Shown here: one piece after another, positions 22,985-23,599 of the stretch
Layout: the number at the start of each line of letters is the position of its first letter
Numbering within the stretch: position 1 is the first letter of the stretch
Notes under the pieces: generated by a model
Seen by the model: only the letters and a program-made list of their open reading frames with translations
What the model was told of the DNA's origin: nothing
The model's database searches: none
From: JBBQSN01 sp038213835
GTDB taxonomy: Bacteria > Actinomycetota > Actinomycetes > Actinomycetales > CAWJMD01
Assembly (NCBI GenBank): GCA_038213835.1
Contig: JBBQSN010000042.1
Location: forward strand, 1 to 23,599
Length of the DNA stretch: 23,599 bases
Direction of reading: 5' to 3'
Translations under genes and position numbers: made by a program

Positions 22985-23599
22985 GTGGGCATCCAGATCT
23001 CGCCGAGCATCCTGTCCAGCGACTTCGCCGACCTGGCCGGGGAGCTGCAGCGCATCTCGTCGGCCGACTGGGCGCACGTCGACGTGATGGACAACCACTT
23101 CGTGCCGAACCTGACCCTCGGCCTGCCCGTCGTCGAGCGGATCGTGCAGGTCAGCCCGGTCCCGGTCGACGTCCACCTGATGATCGAGGACCCCGACCGG
23201 TGGGCCCCGGGGTACGCCGAGGCGGGCGCGCAGTCGGTCACCTTCCACGTGGAGGCGGCGGCGGCACCGGTGCGGCTGGCCCGAGAGCTGCGCCGGCTGG
23301 GCGCGCGTGCCGGGATGGCGCTGCGGCCGGCCACCGGTGTCGGGCCGTACCTCGACCTGCTGCCCGAGATGGACATGCTGCTGGTCATGACGGTCGAGCC
23401 CGGCTTCGGCGGCCAGTCCTTCCTCGATGGCTGCCTGCCGAAGATCCGCGCTGTGCGGGAAGCGATCTCGTCGTCCGGGCTGCCGGTGTGGCTGCAGGTC
23501 GACGGTGGCGTCTCGGTCGAGACGATCGAGCGTGCGGCCGAGGCGGGGGCCGACGTCTTCGTCGCGGGGTCGGCCGTCTACGGCGCGGACGACGCGGCC
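22985..23599 (+). CDS. rpe: Ribulose-phosphate 3-epimerase (3' end outside window)
   Basis: Rpe interconverts ribulose-5-phosphate and xylulose-5-phosphate in the pentose phosphate pathway. The 205 visible residues cover most of the roughly 220-residue barrel and run open to the window edge. They show ISPSILSSDFADL (5-17), the metal and catalytic segment HVDVMDNHFVPN with H31 and D33, DVHLMIEDPD with H64, the phosphate loop VEPGFGGQSF (137-146), and VDGGVS with D173 as the second catalytic acid/base. The usual MDGHFVPN motif has Asn for Gly. The GTG start has no Shine-Dalgarno sequence but a -10 box seven bases upstream, pointing to leaderless expression. About 15 C-terminal residues are missing. 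Confidence 0.94.
   Translation, partial: MGIQISPSILSSDFADLAGELQRISSADWAHVDVMDNHFVPNLTLGLPVVERIVQVSPVPVDVHLMIEDPDRWAPGYAEAGAQSVTFHVEAAAAPVRLARELRRLGARAGMALRPATGVGPYLDLLPEMDMLLVMTVEPGFGGQSFLDGCLPKIRAVREAISSSGLPVWLQVDGGVSVETIERAAEAGADVFVAGSAVYGADDAA

Overview
The window is a continuous run of chromosomal housekeeping genes from a very GC-rich, high-GC Gram-positive bacterium (Actinomycetota). Lineage markers are BldD, the actinobacterial integration host factor (mIHF/sIHF type), a PriA that has lost its ATPase motifs, an omega subunit of the actinobacterial type, and mostly GTG starts. The gene order efp-nusB-bldD-pyrR-pyrB-pyrC-(membrane protein)-carA-carB-...-pyrF-mihF-gmk-rpoZ-coaBC-metK-priA-def-fmt-rsmB-rpe is the classic actinobacterial order. 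The class 1B dihydroorotate dehydrogenase pair pyrK-pyrD inside the operon differs from Streptomyces and Mycobacterium and fits a Nocardioides-like member of the Propionibacteriales; that placement is inference.

Layout. Bases 1-632 hold the end of efp and all of nusB on the + strand. bldD (669-1163) is the only gene on the - strand and is divergent from the pyr operon. The 208-bp bldD/pyrR divergent region holds a probable autoregulatory BldD box and a PyrR-binding hairpin that buries the pyrR Shine-Dalgarno sequence. From 1372 to 12168 runs pyrR-pyrB-pyrC-membrane protein-carA-carB-pyrK-pyrD-pyrF, mostly with 1-8 bp overlaps. These genes supply every de novo UMP enzyme except orotate phosphoribosyltransferase (pyrE), which is not in the window. 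A hairpin follows pyrF. Next comes a separately expressed gene for a secreted M15-type peptidase carrying five DWDGDG repeats (12240-13631). From 13783 onward are mihF, gmk, rpoZ, coaBC, metK, priA, def, fmt, rsmB and the start of rpe (cut by the window end).

How the genes work together. The left half is pyrimidine synthesis under likely translational control by PyrR. The right half is a growth-linked cluster: nucleoid protein, GMP kinase, RNA polymerase omega, CoA and SAM synthesis, replication-restart protein, formyl-Met handling (def, fmt), rRNA methylation and the pentose phosphate epimerase. No gene-free stretch exceeds 300 bases. I found no tRNA, rRNA, CRISPR array, transposase or phage gene. 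No wholly new multi-gene system is evident. The unusual material lies in small non-coding structures and repeats (an 18-bp tandem repeat before gmk, a G-quadruplex motif before def, two related spacer elements, a palindrome inside the carA tail, a structured metK leader) and in a few residue-level departures (BldD, CoaBC, PriA).
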